Numbered from the stretch's first letter, positions 26,286-35,902 are shown. The stretch: DNA of 64,000 nt from Candidatus Bathyarchaeota archaeon (GCA_018396705.1 JAGTQZ010000003.1:1-64000), one strand, 5' to 3'. Notes: a model not told the origin generated them from the sequence alone. Translations and numbers: made by a program.

Positions 26286-27212
26286 TTGGGAAATGTTGTG
26301 GCCTTAGCTGGTGGTGTTGGAGCTGCAAAGTTCTTACGAGGGCTTGTAAAAATTATTCCCCCTCAAAACGTTGTAGTAGTCGGCAATGTGGGAGATGATG
26401 TCGAACTCTACGGCCTGCATATAAGCCCGGATCTAGACATAATAATGTATACGTTAGCCGGAATTGTTGATGAATCAAAGGGATGGGGCATCGCAGGTGA
26501 CACCTTCCACTGTCTTGAAATGCTCGGAAGGTTGGGGTTTGAAACGTGGTTCAAACTTGGCGATAAGGACTTGGCCATACACATTATAAGGACAAAAATG
26601 TTGAAAGAAGGCTACCCCCTATCTCAAGCTACAGCCCAGCTTTGTAAAATGCTTGGAGTTAAAGCAAAACTAATACCTATGAGTGACGACCCGGTCCGCA
26701 CAAAAGTTCAAGCGGGTGATTTACTTCTCGACTTTCAGGAGTACTTTGTTAAAAGAGGAACCATGGACAATGTAACAAACGTGTTTTTTGAAGGAGCTAA
26801 AAAAGCTAAACCTGCGCCAGGCGTAATTGAAGCCATAATGGAAGCTGAACGCATAATTATCTGTCCCAGCAACCCAATCTTAAGCATAGCGCCAATCCTT
26901 TCAATTTCGGCCATAAAAAAGGCCTTGGAAGCTTCAAAGGCGCTCATTGTAGGCATAAGCCCCATAGTCGGCGGAAAAGCGCTTAAGGGACCAGCGGATA
27001 GGGTTATGGCAAGTATGGGTTTTGAAGCCTCAGCATATGGTGTAGCCAAGTTCTATGGAAAAATCTTAAAGCACTTTATAATTGATGAAATTGACATTGC
27101 ACACAAAAAACGTATAGAAAACCTTGGAATAAAAGTCACCACAACTAACACAGTAATGAAAAGCATTGAAGACGCTATCAGCCTTGCCAAAGTTGCTATG
27201 GAGACAAAGTAA
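26286..27212 (+). CDS. cofD: 2-phospho-L-lactate transferase CofD
   Basis: This 308-residue enzyme transfers a phospholactyl (or related) group to Fo, the penultimate module of coenzyme F420 synthesis. The sequence shows the family signatures LAGGVGAAKFLRGL at the N-terminus, VGNVGDDVELYGLHISPDLD, and CPSNPILSIAPIL plus GISPIVGGKALKGPAD further on. Length is normal. It starts at TTG after GGGGG. Its presence indicates the cell makes F420, consistent with Mtd and the FrhB-like gene. Confidence 0.96.
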   Translation: MGNVVALAGGVGAAKFLRGLVKIIPPQNVVVVGNVGDDVELYGLHISPDLDIIMYTLAGIVDESKGWGIAGDTFHCLEMLGRLGFETWFKLGDKDLAIHIIRTKMLKEGYPLSQATAQLCKMLGVKAKLIPMSDDPVRTKVQAGDLLLDFQEYFVKRGTMDNVTNVFFEGAKKAKPAPGVIEAIMEAERIIICPSNPILSIAPILSISAIKKALEASKALIVGISPIVGGKALKGPADRVMASMGFEASAYGVAKFYGKILKHFIIDEIDIAHKKRIENLGIKVTTTNTVMKSIEDAISLAKVAMETK

Positions 27213-27308
27213 CACATTCATTCGGATATTGTTCTTAATAAATTCCTCATACATTGAAGCTTCCGTAATTGGCTGAGTTGGAAATGGGCTGAGTATGTGC
27301 ATGAATTT

Positions 27309-28343
27309 TCATTTAACAGCGTGTTTTTTCTTTGAAAGTTTGATTAAAAGGTTCAAGGCATTTTGCTCTGAGTTGACGTCTCGCGTTGTTATGACTCCGG
27401 CTTTTTCTGTGGCTGAAAGTAATTCTTCGCCTTTTTCTGTGCGTATAATCATGAAGGTCCAGCCTTCCAGTCCCAGCCCGCCTGCGGAGATATCTGCGAA
27501 TTCTGAGCTGAAGTCTTCGCAGAAGTGGCAGCTTTTTCTTGCGTATTGTTTTGCTTCTGCAAGGGGTATAGCCACCGTTTCAGTGTCCAACGTAACAAGC
27601 ATCTTACCTTTTATGTTAATTTTTTTGATGTGGGTCGGGTTTATGCCCAGCTTCCCGTGTATGTGATTTTCCATTAGGTCATTGTAGATGAAACATTCAG
27701 AGCACACTAATCCAACTAGAAGTTTTAACGGTGCGACATATTTTTTAAGTCCAGCTAGTTGCATCTTTCGAACCGCACGGATCTGGCAAGGTGTTCCTAC
27801 TAGCGCTATGTTGTTTTTCTTCTGTTCAACCGCCTTTGCCAGTGCAAGGATGTTTGGCGAATAGAAATATTTCGTTCCAGCTGATTGCAATATTTCTTCG
27901 GCTGTTGTTGCAAATGTTGGATATGGGAAAAACGGCTTCTCTTTGCTGCTTTTTGAAACCACTGCACCTTCTATCAAATTGTTTTTCAAAGCGAACAGCA
28001 ATAGAGCTGTCACCGCCCCACCGTCTTGACAAACCTTTAATATTTGGTTGTCCGTCGCCCGCGCCAACACCAGTCTCTTGTAGATTCCAAAGACTTCATC
28101 TGTTTTTCGCGTTCTCCCAAACGTTAAATTTTCAACATTTTGCGATGAAAACTCGTATTGCGGACATGCTTGCGCGCATATTCCACAGATTTTACATTCC
28201 TTCACCAAATTAGGTTTCTCGTTAGCATATTCTAGGCAGTTAAAGGGGCATACAAGAACACACGTGCCACAGCCAACACATCTACCAGCTTCAACAACCG
28301 CCTTGGCTATGGATTCCTCAAAGCTAACTTTAACTGGCTTCAT
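27309..28343 (-). CDS. F420 oxidoreductase, FrhB/FpoF-like, with two 4Fe-4S clusters
   Basis: The protein (344 residues from ATG 28343) has two ferredoxin motifs near residues 20-65 (CVGCGTCVLVCP; CKICGICAQACP) and then an FrhB domain (DGGAVTALLLFAL, VGTPCQIRA, GLVCSECF, then further cysteines at CHFC). Homologues oxidise or reduce F420 in FpoF, FrhB and related complexes. A TATA element about 31 bp before the ATG supports this start over the in-frame ATG at 28391. It is divergent from mch and probably passes electrons between F420H2 and ferredoxin or a partner enzyme; the partner is not in the window. Confidence 0.92.
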   Translation of the reverse strand: MKPVKVSFEESIAKAVVEAGRCVGCGTCVLVCPFNCLEYANEKPNLVKECKICGICAQACPQYEFSSQNVENLTFGRTRKTDEVFGIYKRLVLARATDNQILKVCQDGGAVTALLLFALKNNLIEGAVVSKSSKEKPFFPYPTFATTAEEILQSAGTKYFYSPNILALAKAVEQKKNNIALVGTPCQIRAVRKMQLAGLKKYVAPLKLLVGLVCSECFIYNDLMENHIHGKLGINPTHIKKINIKGKMLVTLDTETVAIPLAEAKQYARKSCHFCEDFSSEFADISAGGLGLEGWTFMIIRTEKGEELLSATEKAGVITTRDVNSEQNALNLLIKLSKKKHAVK

Positions 28344-28367
28344 GAGAGCACTTTTTAGAACCAAAAG

Positions 28368-28380
28368 AATAAATATTTTT
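28368..28380 (-). promoter_or_regulatory. TATA box of the FrhB-like gene
   Basis: On the minus strand the sequence AAAAATATTTATT is centred about 31 bp before ATG 28343, implying a leader of only a few bases. Confidence 0.5.
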
Positions 28381-28491
28381 AGGCTTCGCATGGCTACTGA
28401 CTTTCAAGCTTAAGATTATACATGGATTTTTAGCCTCCAATAGCGAAAACTCTTAAAAGAGACAGCACAAATATCAACGCTAGGTTTGAAC

Positions 28492-29475
28492 ATGTTGCAG
28501 ACGGAAACCAAACTTGAAGTAGCAGGCTACGACGAGAGGGACAAGTTTGGGCCATGCTTCATTGTTAAATCCTCAGCGGGACATACCGTGAGAGTTGCAG
28601 ACACTTTCGCTGAAATGTTTCCCCTATGGGCTGGAAGAGTGCTTATAACAGCCGACAACGAAAAATGGGCATTAACAGCCGCAGAAGTAGCCACAGGCTT
28701 CGCCACAAGCGTCATCATGGCCCCTGCAGAAGCCGGTGTAGAAAGCCTTGTTCCGAAAGATAAAACTCCGGACGGACGTGTGGGCGCCATAATCCAAATT
28801 TACAACCGCAGCCGATTCGACCTGAAAACACAGATGATGCTCCGCATAGGCCAGTGTATAATGACTTGCCCCACAACAGCGGCTTTCGACGCCCTTCCAA
28901 ATGCAAAGAGAAGGTTAAAGGTTGGAAGAAGTCTCCGCTATTTCGGAGACGGCTTTCAAAAGAAAAGTGTAATCGGTGGCAGAAAAGTTTGGCGAATCCC
29001 GGTTATGGAGGGCGAATTCATTGTTGAAGATTCTTTCGGTGCCGTTGAAGCAATCGCCGGAGGAAACTTCTTAATATTTGCGAAGGATAAAAGCGCTGGG
29101 CTGCAGGCAGCGGAAGAGGCGATAAAAGCCATAAAAAACAGCGCAATCGAAGTTATAATGCCTTTCCCAGGCGGAGTTTGCCGATCTGGCTCAAAAGCGG
29201 GCTCCTTAAAATACAAACTTAAGGCTTCAACCAACCACCCCTACTGTCCAACATTGAAGAAGGTTATTTCTGACTCTCGTCTTCCAGAAGACGTTAACTC
29301 CGTTTACGAGATAGTTATTAATGGCTTAACCGTTGAGGCCGTTAAAAAGGCAATGGGCGAGGGCATAAAAGCCGCTTTGAAAGTTCCAGGAGTTTTAAGA
29401 ATTTCAGCGGGTAACTATGGCGGGAAACTCGGCCCATACAAAGCTTTCCTAAAAGAAGTTTTAGGAATATCCTAA
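28492..29475 (+). CDS. mch: Methenyl-H4MPT cyclohydrolase
   Basis: The product (about 327 residues) is full length for Mch, which interconverts formyl-H4MPT and methenyl-H4MPT. Conserved stretches include FGPCFIVKSSAGHTVRVAD in parts, RIGQCIMTCPTTAAFD, and FPGGVCRSGSKAGS. The start is ATG 28492, with an alternative TTG at 28486. Together with Mtd and the MtdB-like protein it provides successive steps of the archaeal C1 pathway. Confidence 0.96.
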   Translation: MLQTETKLEVAGYDERDKFGPCFIVKSSAGHTVRVADTFAEMFPLWAGRVLITADNEKWALTAAEVATGFATSVIMAPAEAGVESLVPKDKTPDGRVGAIIQIYNRSRFDLKTQMMLRIGQCIMTCPTTAAFDALPNAKRRLKVGRSLRYFGDGFQKKSVIGGRKVWRIPVMEGEFIVEDSFGAVEAIAGGNFLIFAKDKSAGLQAAEEAIKAIKNSAIEVIMPFPGGVCRSGSKAGSLKYKLKASTNHPYCPTLKKVISDSRLPEDVNSVYEIVINGLTVEAVKKAMGEGIKAALKVPGVLRISAGNYGGKLGPYKAFLKEVLGIS

Positions 29476-29554
29476 CCCTTATTAGGCACCGTTTTATTTT
29501 TGGCTCTTGCACCTTTAGCTTTATAGTTGTCAAACTGAATCAAGTGAAAGAAAT

Positions 29555-30820
29555 TTGAGCGCTCCTAAAAAGAGAACATCCCTCGAACTTTTCAGGTTAA
29601 AAAAGGTACTGAGTACGCTGGCGAATAAGGAGGGGCGAGGCACAGAACTTATTTCGCTTTACATCCCGCCTGGAAAACAGATAAGCGAAGTCATGAACAT
29701 GCTTAGGGAAGAGTATGGCACAGCTTCCAACATAAAATCTACAACAACCCGTAAAAACGTTCAAGACGCCATTGTCAAAGTTCAGCAACGCTTGAAGCTG
29801 TTTAAGGAAACCCCAGAAACTGGGCTTGTAATATTCTGTGGGGCTGTTCCGCAAAACGGTGCGGGAAGCGAGAAAATTGAAACCTACGTAATTGTGCCGC
29901 CGGAGCCCATAAACATATACCTTTATCGATGTGACTCCCGCTTCCACACTGAACACTTGCAAGAAATGCTTCGTGAGAAAGAGGCTTATGGAATACTTTT
30001 AATAGATGCTACAGCCGCAACCCTTGCGATTTTGCAGGGCAGAAGACTCGAAATAGTAAGGGAGGTTACCTCCGGTGTTCCAGGCAAAACCAGAGCCGGA
30101 GGACAATCTGCCAGAAGGTTTGAAAGGCTTAGGGAAATGCGTCTCCAAGAATATTTTAGGCGGGTGGGCGAGCATGCAAACGAAGTTTTTCTACCAATAG
30201 AAAACCTTAAAGGCATAATTATCGGCGGGCCTGGTCCAACTAAATACGATTTTGAGAAAGGCGATTACCTCAACTATCAATTGAAGGAAAAGATTATTGA
30301 CACGGTTGACACCGCCTATGTAGACGAGCAGGGTGTGAAAGAAGTTGTAGACAAGGCTCCTGAAATCATGCGGAAAATCCGCTACATAGAAGAACGACAA
30401 ATCATGCAGCAGTTCCTCTACGAAATAGGACATGACACTGGTTTGGCCACATACGGCGAGGAAGCTGTAAGAAAAGCTCTGGAAACTGGCGCAGTGAAAA
30501 CGTTGTTACTATCGGAAGGCTTGGATATTGCACGTGTAACAGTGAAATGCAGCGCATGCGGCTATGAGGAACAGCAAACGATTAGAGGTCCTATGCTCAC
30601 AAGTTTTGAACAAAGCCTTGTTGGGAAACCATGCCCAAAATGTAAGGCTCCATCGCTAAGCATCACCGACAAGCAAGAGCTTATAGAAAACTTTGCTCAA
30701 CTAGCCGAATACACAAATACAGAAGTCGAAATAATATCTGATGAAACCGAAGAGGGCCAAATGCTCAAGAACTCCTTCGGCGGAATAGCAGCAATCCTAC
30801 GCTTCAAACTACATGAATAA
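29555..30820 (+). CDS. prf1: Peptide chain release factor aRF1
   Basis: This 421-residue archaeal/eukaryal class I release factor recognises all three stop codons. Domain 1 has NIKS near residue 60, domain 2 has the catalytic GGQ near residue 183 (TRAGGQSARRF), and the C-terminal domain has a small zinc-finger insertion (CSAC...CPKC) as in other archaeal aRF1. The start is TTG. It stands alone with 79 bp between it and mch. Confidence 0.97.
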   Translation: MSAPKKRTSLELFRLKKVLSTLANKEGRGTELISLYIPPGKQISEVMNMLREEYGTASNIKSTTTRKNVQDAIVKVQQRLKLFKETPETGLVIFCGAVPQNGAGSEKIETYVIVPPEPINIYLYRCDSRFHTEHLQEMLREKEAYGILLIDATAATLAILQGRRLEIVREVTSGVPGKTRAGGQSARRFERLREMRLQEYFRRVGEHANEVFLPIENLKGIIIGGPGPTKYDFEKGDYLNYQLKEKIIDTVDTAYVDEQGVKEVVDKAPEIMRKIRYIEERQIMQQFLYEIGHDTGLATYGEEAVRKALETGAVKTLLLSEGLDIARVTVKCSACGYEEQQTIRGPMLTSFEQSLVGKPCPKCKAPSLSITDKQELIENFAQLAEYTNTEVEIISDETEEGQMLKNSFGGIAAILRFKLHE

Positions 30821-30857
30821 TCTTAGCATAGAAAAGTTGTCTAGCTTACGGGTCTCC

Positions 30858-31661
30858 CTAAACCTTGTACGCCCACTTATATGTTCCGTTATCTCGCAAC
30901 GTCCATGCGTCACATCCAACTTGTCCTAGCACCCACTGGTTAGCGGTTTCATCCCAGTAATACCAGAACCAGTATTTCCATTCAGAAAATGACTCAGTAA
31001 CTCCATTAATAGTTTTTATTAAAACGTGACCAGGCTTCATCGTTGGATAATAATTATATTCTATCTTGGCCACTTGTTGAGTTAAGTCAAAAAGTGATGC
31101 CCCGGGTTTTATGGTAACGTTGTACCATGTTACAGTGTCATTTCCGTAATCGATGCAAAGGTTCACCCTAATTTCGATTTCTCTACCTATTAGGCCTTCA
31201 AGGGTCCTCGCCGTGACAACTCTTAAAAGTTCGTTAAATTCCATGAGTAATGGTTCAAATTCTCCTTTTGTTACATTTCCTTGACCCTTAAGGTTCTGAG
31301 CTGAATTCATCAAACTTTCATAGGCTTCCTTCAATTCTGGAAAACCATTAATTGTTGCTGTGTAGTTACCGCTGAGACTGGAGAGCAGTTTAACATATTT
31401 TTCAACAAGTGAGGAGCAATCTTCCTCCATCTGCATATAGTATTCCCCTAGTAGGGCGTTATAATCCCTCAATAGGCTATCCTGCCTTTCTAATGCATCT
31501 CTATATCCTTCGGCAATCTCCAAAAGGGATTGCTGTTTCTCGTCTGACTCCCTCTGGAATCTATTCATTTCCAAATAGTAGTAGGCTGAGAGACCAGATG
31601 CAATCAACGCCCAAACAAGCGTTGCCAATATTAATATGGTTAAGGTTCTTTTTTCAACCAA
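30858..31661 (-). CDS. Membrane-anchored surface protein with DUF4430-like domain
   Basis: One N-terminal membrane helix (about 7-28) anchors a coiled-coil region (about 30-125) and a C-terminal domain (about 165-267). That domain, with VNLCIDYGNDTV, INGVTESFSEWKYWFWYYWD and GCDAWTLRDNGTYKW, resembles DUF4430, a fold related to the transcobalamin/intrinsic-factor C-terminal domain. Its TTG start follows GGTGGTGA and overlaps the 3' end of the upstream ECF S-component gene by 8 bp. The pairing suggests capture of a corrinoid or similar ligand outside the cell and delivery to the S component. That is inference. Confidence 0.75.
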   Translation of the reverse strand: MVEKRTLTILILATLVWALIASGLSAYYYLEMNRFQRESDEKQQSLLEIAEGYRDALERQDSLLRDYNALLGEYYMQMEEDCSSLVEKYVKLLSSLSGNYTATINGFPELKEAYESLMNSAQNLKGQGNVTKGEFEPLLMEFNELLRVVTARTLEGLIGREIEIRVNLCIDYGNDTVTWYNVTIKPGASLFDLTQQVAKIEYNYYPTMKPGHVLIKTINGVTESFSEWKYWFWYYWDETANQWVLGQVGCDAWTLRDNGTYKWAYKV

Positions 31662-32235
31662 TTTTGTTCACCACCAATATTTTATTTGCAACCTTAGCCA
31701 TGGGAAGAAATGCTATACCAAATACAAACACATTGGATAAAACATGGATTATTGAGAAAGGTGCTCCATAAGCCATCGCAATTAATATGGCTAGGTTAAA
31801 GGGTACCCCCATTATAGCCTGGAAAACCGCATATCCAAGGTTTGTTATAAAATCATAAAGCACCGCTAAAAAGGCTCCGAGAACAGCCAGTTCTGCACAA
31901 AATTCTACGGAATGTATTCCGCGAGAAAATTTTCTGTAAAGACCCCCAACTAAACCAATTAAGGCCATGCTAGCCATTTGAAAAGGCATATTAAAACCAG
32001 CAAACCCCCACGGTGAAAGGAAACCGTTAACAAACATTACAAAACCTCCAAATATTCCACCAACGATAGGTCCAAAAATGAAACCTGTGAAAAACGTGAA
32101 GAGCGAAGTGAATTCTACATTTGGAGGTCTTGGCGACAACTGGATGACTAGACATAGGACACATAAGACACATATGAACGCTATTGTTAATGTTTTGTTT
32201 TTATTCTGTCCTTCCACGTTGGATGGATTATCCAT
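31654..32235 (-). CDS. ECF transporter S component, paired with DUF4430 protein
   Basis: The 193-residue protein has about six membrane segments, with a first helix typical of ECF S components (LTIAFICVLCVLCLVIQL), FFTGFIFGPIVGGIFGG, and GLVGGLYRKF. The order and conserved small residues resemble cobalamin-type S components. It overlaps the DUF4430 gene, so both are translated from one mRNA. EcfA/EcfT are absent from the window, so a shared energising module elsewhere is expected. Confidence 0.75.
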   Translation of the reverse strand: MDNPSNVEGQNKNKTLTIAFICVLCVLCLVIQLSPRPPNVEFTSLFTFFTGFIFGPIVGGIFGGFVMFVNGFLSPWGFAGFNMPFQMASMALIGLVGGLYRKFSRGIHSVEFCAELAVLGAFLAVLYDFITNLGYAVFQAIMGVPFNLAILIAMAYGAPFSIIHVLSNVFVFGIAFLPMAKVANKILVVNKIG

Positions 32236-32311
32236 CCAAAAAATATAAATTTTCCGCTCAACAAAACATCAAAAACGTGGAAAGAAACCACAATCGCGAA
32301 GACTTCATAAT

Positions 32312-33523
32312 TTAACGTTTCCTCAGAGGTAGCAGAAAAAGTAAAGACAAGGCTGTTGTAGAAACTGCAAGAAGGAAAGAAGACTTGAGACTCCCGGTTG
32401 TGTCAGCCATCCATCCCGCCAATGGAGGCGAAAGCATACATCCCAATCCCAAAAAGATAGTCATTAAGCCTAAGGCTGTTCCTGCATGTTCCATTGAGAA
32501 CAGATCTGATGTTAAGACTGTGTAAAGGGGCCACACTGCACCGTAACCAGCGCCATAAACTGCGGCTGAAACAGCCAATACGGCGAATTTCAAGTCTGGA
32601 AAGTTTTGAGCCAGAACCACGCCTAAAAGGCCTAAGATTGAAATGCCTCCACAGAGAAACATTGTTTTTAGCCTACCAATAAATTCGGAAAATGATGCCA
32701 GAACAAGGGTTCCCGGTATTGCTCCGACAGCAATCATACTAACGAGAAGGGAGGCATGCTCGTAACGTAGACCTATTTCCTGAGAGCCATAAGTGCTGAG
32801 GAATGTGAAAGGAATCATTATGTAGAAACCGACAAGCATATACGAAAAGCCTACAAGCCACAATTTTATATTTTTAAGTATTATAACACTTTCTCTCCAG
32901 AAGTTTTTGCCGACATTTTTACTTTGACTTCTAACATAGCCTTCTGGATAAGCTTTAAAAAAAAGCCACGCTAAAGGAGCAAGCACAAAGCTGGCTACAC
33001 TGAACATGCGCCATCCAAGCGTCCAACTTCCAATTTTTACTAAAATAGGCAAAAATATGCCAGTTGCTGCGAATCCTATTGGTGCACCCACGTTGACTAT
33101 TGCAACCGCAAATGCCCTTTTCTTAAACCATCTCTGAACAACTACGACAACTGGAACCCAGCACGCCGCGCAGCCGATACCTGCCAACATGAATGATAAA
33201 CTTGCCTCCATCAGCGTGTTAGACAAACTCATATAAAATGTGCCGGCACCAAGCGCCAACAAAAACAGCGTAACTATTTTTCTAGCATCAATGTTATCCA
33301 CCATTATACCCAGAAAAAGAGAGAAAACAGTGTAGCCAACGAAATAGGATGTGTAAATGATTCCCGCCTCAAGCTTGGAGATACCTAGCGAAGGCATCAT
33401 TTCAGGAAGCAAAATTCCATAACCATATCTAACAGAATAATGGACTAGTATTATAAGGAAGCCCACAAGCAAGATGGCGATACTTTTGCCAACAATCGCA
33501 TTTGTAGGTTTTTCTAACGACAT
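32312..33523 (-). CDS. MFS transporter
   Basis: The protein (about 403 residues from ATG 33523; the frame is open to 33577) has twelve predicted helices. The MFS motif between helices 2 and 3 is visible as GIMVDNIDARK, and helix 4-5 has the typical glycine-rich GIGCAACWVP. It resembles the organic-anion (monocarboxylate/oxalate-formate) branches, but the substrate is not determinable. It is divergent from the molybdopterin oxidoreductase gene, so the transported anion might be its substrate or product. Confidence 0.88.
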   Translation of the reverse strand: MSLEKPTNAIVGKSIAILLVGFLIILVHYSVRYGYGILLPEMMPSLGISKLEAGIIYTSYFVGYTVFSLFLGIMVDNIDARKIVTLFLLALGAGTFYMSLSNTLMEASLSFMLAGIGCAACWVPVVVVVQRWFKKRAFAVAIVNVGAPIGFAATGIFLPILVKIGSWTLGWRMFSVASFVLAPLAWLFFKAYPEGYVRSQSKNVGKNFWRESVIILKNIKLWLVGFSYMLVGFYIMIPFTFLSTYGSQEIGLRYEHASLLVSMIAVGAIPGTLVLASFSEFIGRLKTMFLCGGISILGLLGVVLAQNFPDLKFAVLAVSAAVYGAGYGAVWPLYTVLTSDLFSMEHAGTALGLMTIFLGLGCMLSPPLAGWMADTTGSLKSSFLLAVSTTALSLLFLLPLRKR

Positions 33524-33666
33524 GATAATCAAATTTATGATTTGACGCTTAAAACTTTTGGTTCTCTCCTCGTTCAAAGAATCATCTATAGACTTTATTG
33601 TTTCATAATTTTTGCATCACAGTTAAATTCAGGAAACTCCTAAATATTGCCAGAAGAGGCGAAAGG

Positions 33667-35754
33667 TTGTCTCAGAAAGACGCTTATTACACTTTCTGTG
33701 ATGGCTGCAATCAAGTACCTATGTGTGGTGTGCGTTTTCATGTTGAAGACAACATTGTTACGGAAATTGGGCCTTGGCCTAACCATCCACGCTCTTCCCT
33801 ATGTGTAAAGGCTTATACTCTGCCCCAAGTGAGGCATCATCCTCTGAGACTGCTTTATCCTATGAAGCGGACAAACCAAAAAGGTTCCAGTGACCCCGGC
33901 TGGATTAGGATTTCATGGGATGAGGCTTACACCACAGTAATCGCTAAGCTTAAAGAGATCAGGGATAAGTATGGCCCTGAGGCCGTGGTCTTCTATGTTG
34001 GCGATCCTAAGGAGCCTCGTGCAGCCGTTCAGAGGCTCTGCTATACGTTTGGTTCGCCCAATTATGCAACGGAAAGCTCTATATGTAAAAGGGCGGCAGA
34101 GCTTGCTGAGCTTTTAACTTTCGGCGTTCCACTGAGTGTCAGTCTCCCATCGCCTCAAACAAGGTTATGCGTGATTTGGGGAAGCAACCCGGCATGGTCT
34201 CGACAGTACGTTATGCTCCACTTATTGGAGGCAAAAAAACTGGGAGTGAAATTCATAATTGTCGATCCTAGAAGAACACCAACTGTAGAGAAACTTGCAG
34301 ACTTGCATTTACAAGTAAGACCAGCATCCGACGGAGCCCTCGCCCTCGCAATAATAAACACCATGATAGAAAGGGGCATCTACGATAAAGAGTTCGTTGA
34401 AAAGTGGGTTTACGGCTTTGAAGAGTTGAAAAACTATGCAAGTAACTTTACACCCGAAAAGGCTGAAAAATTAACGTGGGTTCCAGCCGACAAAATTACC
34501 GAAGCAGCTCAAATGATAGGCGACAACAAACCCGTCACATTCCTTTTAAGTGCACAGTCAACAACCCATAATAAAAATGCTGTTCAAAACCACCGGGCCA
34601 TACTTTCTCTAATAGCGTTGACTGGTTGCCTAGACGTGCCCGGTGGAGTGAGACTGCAGACGCGTGAACTTATCAGCGACTGGAGCCATGGAGACCCAGA
34701 ATTTTGTAGAAGAAACGATTTGTTTCCTATGCTTGAAGCTAAGAGGTTGGACCGCCAGATGTTTCCAGTGTGGGCGAGATACATGTTTGAGGTCCAAATT
34801 AATCTTCTGCCTGAGTATGTCAAAACCGGAAAAGTCAAGGCCATGCTTATGTGGGGTGCAAACCTTATGATGTGGCCTCAAACCCATGAATACCAGGAGG
34901 CTGTTAAAAACTTGGAATTCGCGGTTGCCATAGACCACTTTTACAGGCCATGGACCCATGACTATGTAGACATAGTGTTGCCGGCAGCCATGTGTTTAGA
35001 AAGACAAGCACCATTCGCATTCTTTGGAAAAAGAATCTACGGCCGGAAAGTTCTTAAACCCGCTGGAGAATGCAAGGAAGACTGGCAGATAGCGCTTGAA
35101 ATAGGCGTAAAACTTGGCTACGCAGAAGAATTCTGGAACGGAAGCGTCTCAGAAGCCCTTAACAGCATCCTTAAAAGGTTTGGAATAACCGTTGAAGAAC
35201 TTGAAAGAAACATTGAAAAAGGCATTGAAATACATACTCCGGAAATTGAAGCCTTTAGGAGATATGAAGCTGGGCTTCTTAGGACTGGCGGTGAACTCGG
35301 CTTTCCGACACCAACAGGGAAAGTGGAGATTTACTCTACAATTTTAGAGGAATATGGCTATGATCCTCTTCCAGTTTTCAAGGAACCCATGGAGCCCACA
35401 GAGGAATATCCATTAATACTCATAACTGGTTCCAGAGTCCCCTTTTATACCCACAGTCGTGGAAGGGAAATCCAGAGCATAAGGAAACTTATGCCCAATC
35501 CTGTTGTAAACATGAACCCCGAGGATGCAGCTCAACGGAACATATGCGAAGGTGATGACGTGCTCGTTTTCTCCCCATGGGGGAAAATAAAAGTTAAAGC
35601 CCACCTAACCACAATTATGCCTAAAGGGGTTATCGACGTTTTACATGGATGGTGTGAGGCAAACGTGAACGAGTTAGTTCCAAGAGAATTCGACCCAATT
35701 TCAGGCTTCCCACCATTTAAAGAATGCATATGCGAAGTGAAAAAACTAAACTAG
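33667..35754 (+). CDS. Molybdopterin oxidoreductase catalytic subunit (DMSO reductase family)
   Basis: From TTG 33667 the product has about 695 residues. An N-terminal cluster motif (CDGC then MC, a distant C) precedes the Mo/W-bis-MGD domains: IRISWDEAY, VIWGSNPAWSR, IVDPRRTPT, GALALAIINTMI, and a C-terminal MGD-binding domain (LITGSRVPFYTHS, VNMNPEDA, GDDVLVFSPWGKI). The likely metal ligand is Cys in ESSICKRA. No twin-arginine signal is seen, so it is probably cytoplasmic. No Fe-S or membrane partner subunit is adjacent, as in acetylene hydratase and some single-subunit members. Reaction unknown. The cluster spacing C-x2-C-x5-C is longer than the usual C-x2-C-x3-C. Confidence 0.9.
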   Translation: MSQKDAYYTFCDGCNQVPMCGVRFHVEDNIVTEIGPWPNHPRSSLCVKAYTLPQVRHHPLRLLYPMKRTNQKGSSDPGWIRISWDEAYTTVIAKLKEIRDKYGPEAVVFYVGDPKEPRAAVQRLCYTFGSPNYATESSICKRAAELAELLTFGVPLSVSLPSPQTRLCVIWGSNPAWSRQYVMLHLLEAKKLGVKFIIVDPRRTPTVEKLADLHLQVRPASDGALALAIINTMIERGIYDKEFVEKWVYGFEELKNYASNFTPEKAEKLTWVPADKITEAAQMIGDNKPVTFLLSAQSTTHNKNAVQNHRAILSLIALTGCLDVPGGVRLQTRELISDWSHGDPEFCRRNDLFPMLEAKRLDRQMFPVWARYMFEVQINLLPEYVKTGKVKAMLMWGANLMMWPQTHEYQEAVKNLEFAVAIDHFYRPWTHDYVDIVLPAAMCLERQAPFAFFGKRIYGRKVLKPAGECKEDWQIALEIGVKLGYAEEFWNGSVSEALNSILKRFGITVEELERNIEKGIEIHTPEIEAFRRYEAGLLRTGGELGFPTPTGKVEIYSTILEEYGYDPLPVFKEPMEPTEEYPLILITGSRVPFYTHSRGREIQSIRKLMPNPVVNMNPEDAAQRNICEGDDVLVFSPWGKIKVKAHLTTIMPKGVIDVLHGWCEANVNELVPREFDPISGFPPFKECICEVKKLN

Positions 35755-35828
35755 CATATTTATGGAGAACGCAAAACGATTTCCACATACTGAAATTGAC
35801 GGTTCCCTGAATCTTCTTAAATAGGTGA

Positions 35829-35902
35829 TGGACCGGGCGGGATTTGAACCCGCGACCTCCCGAGTGCAAGTCGGGCGTTCATACCACCTGAACTACCGGC
35901 CC
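35829..35902 (-). tRNA. tRNA-Ala (anticodon TGC)
   Basis: On the minus strand, GGGCCGG pairs with CCGGTCC, the D arm is GTTC/GAAC, the anticodon arm is CCCGA-CTTGCAC-TCGGG, and the T arm is GCGGG-TTCAAAT-CCCGC. There is no intron and no encoded CCA. Confidence 0.97.
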
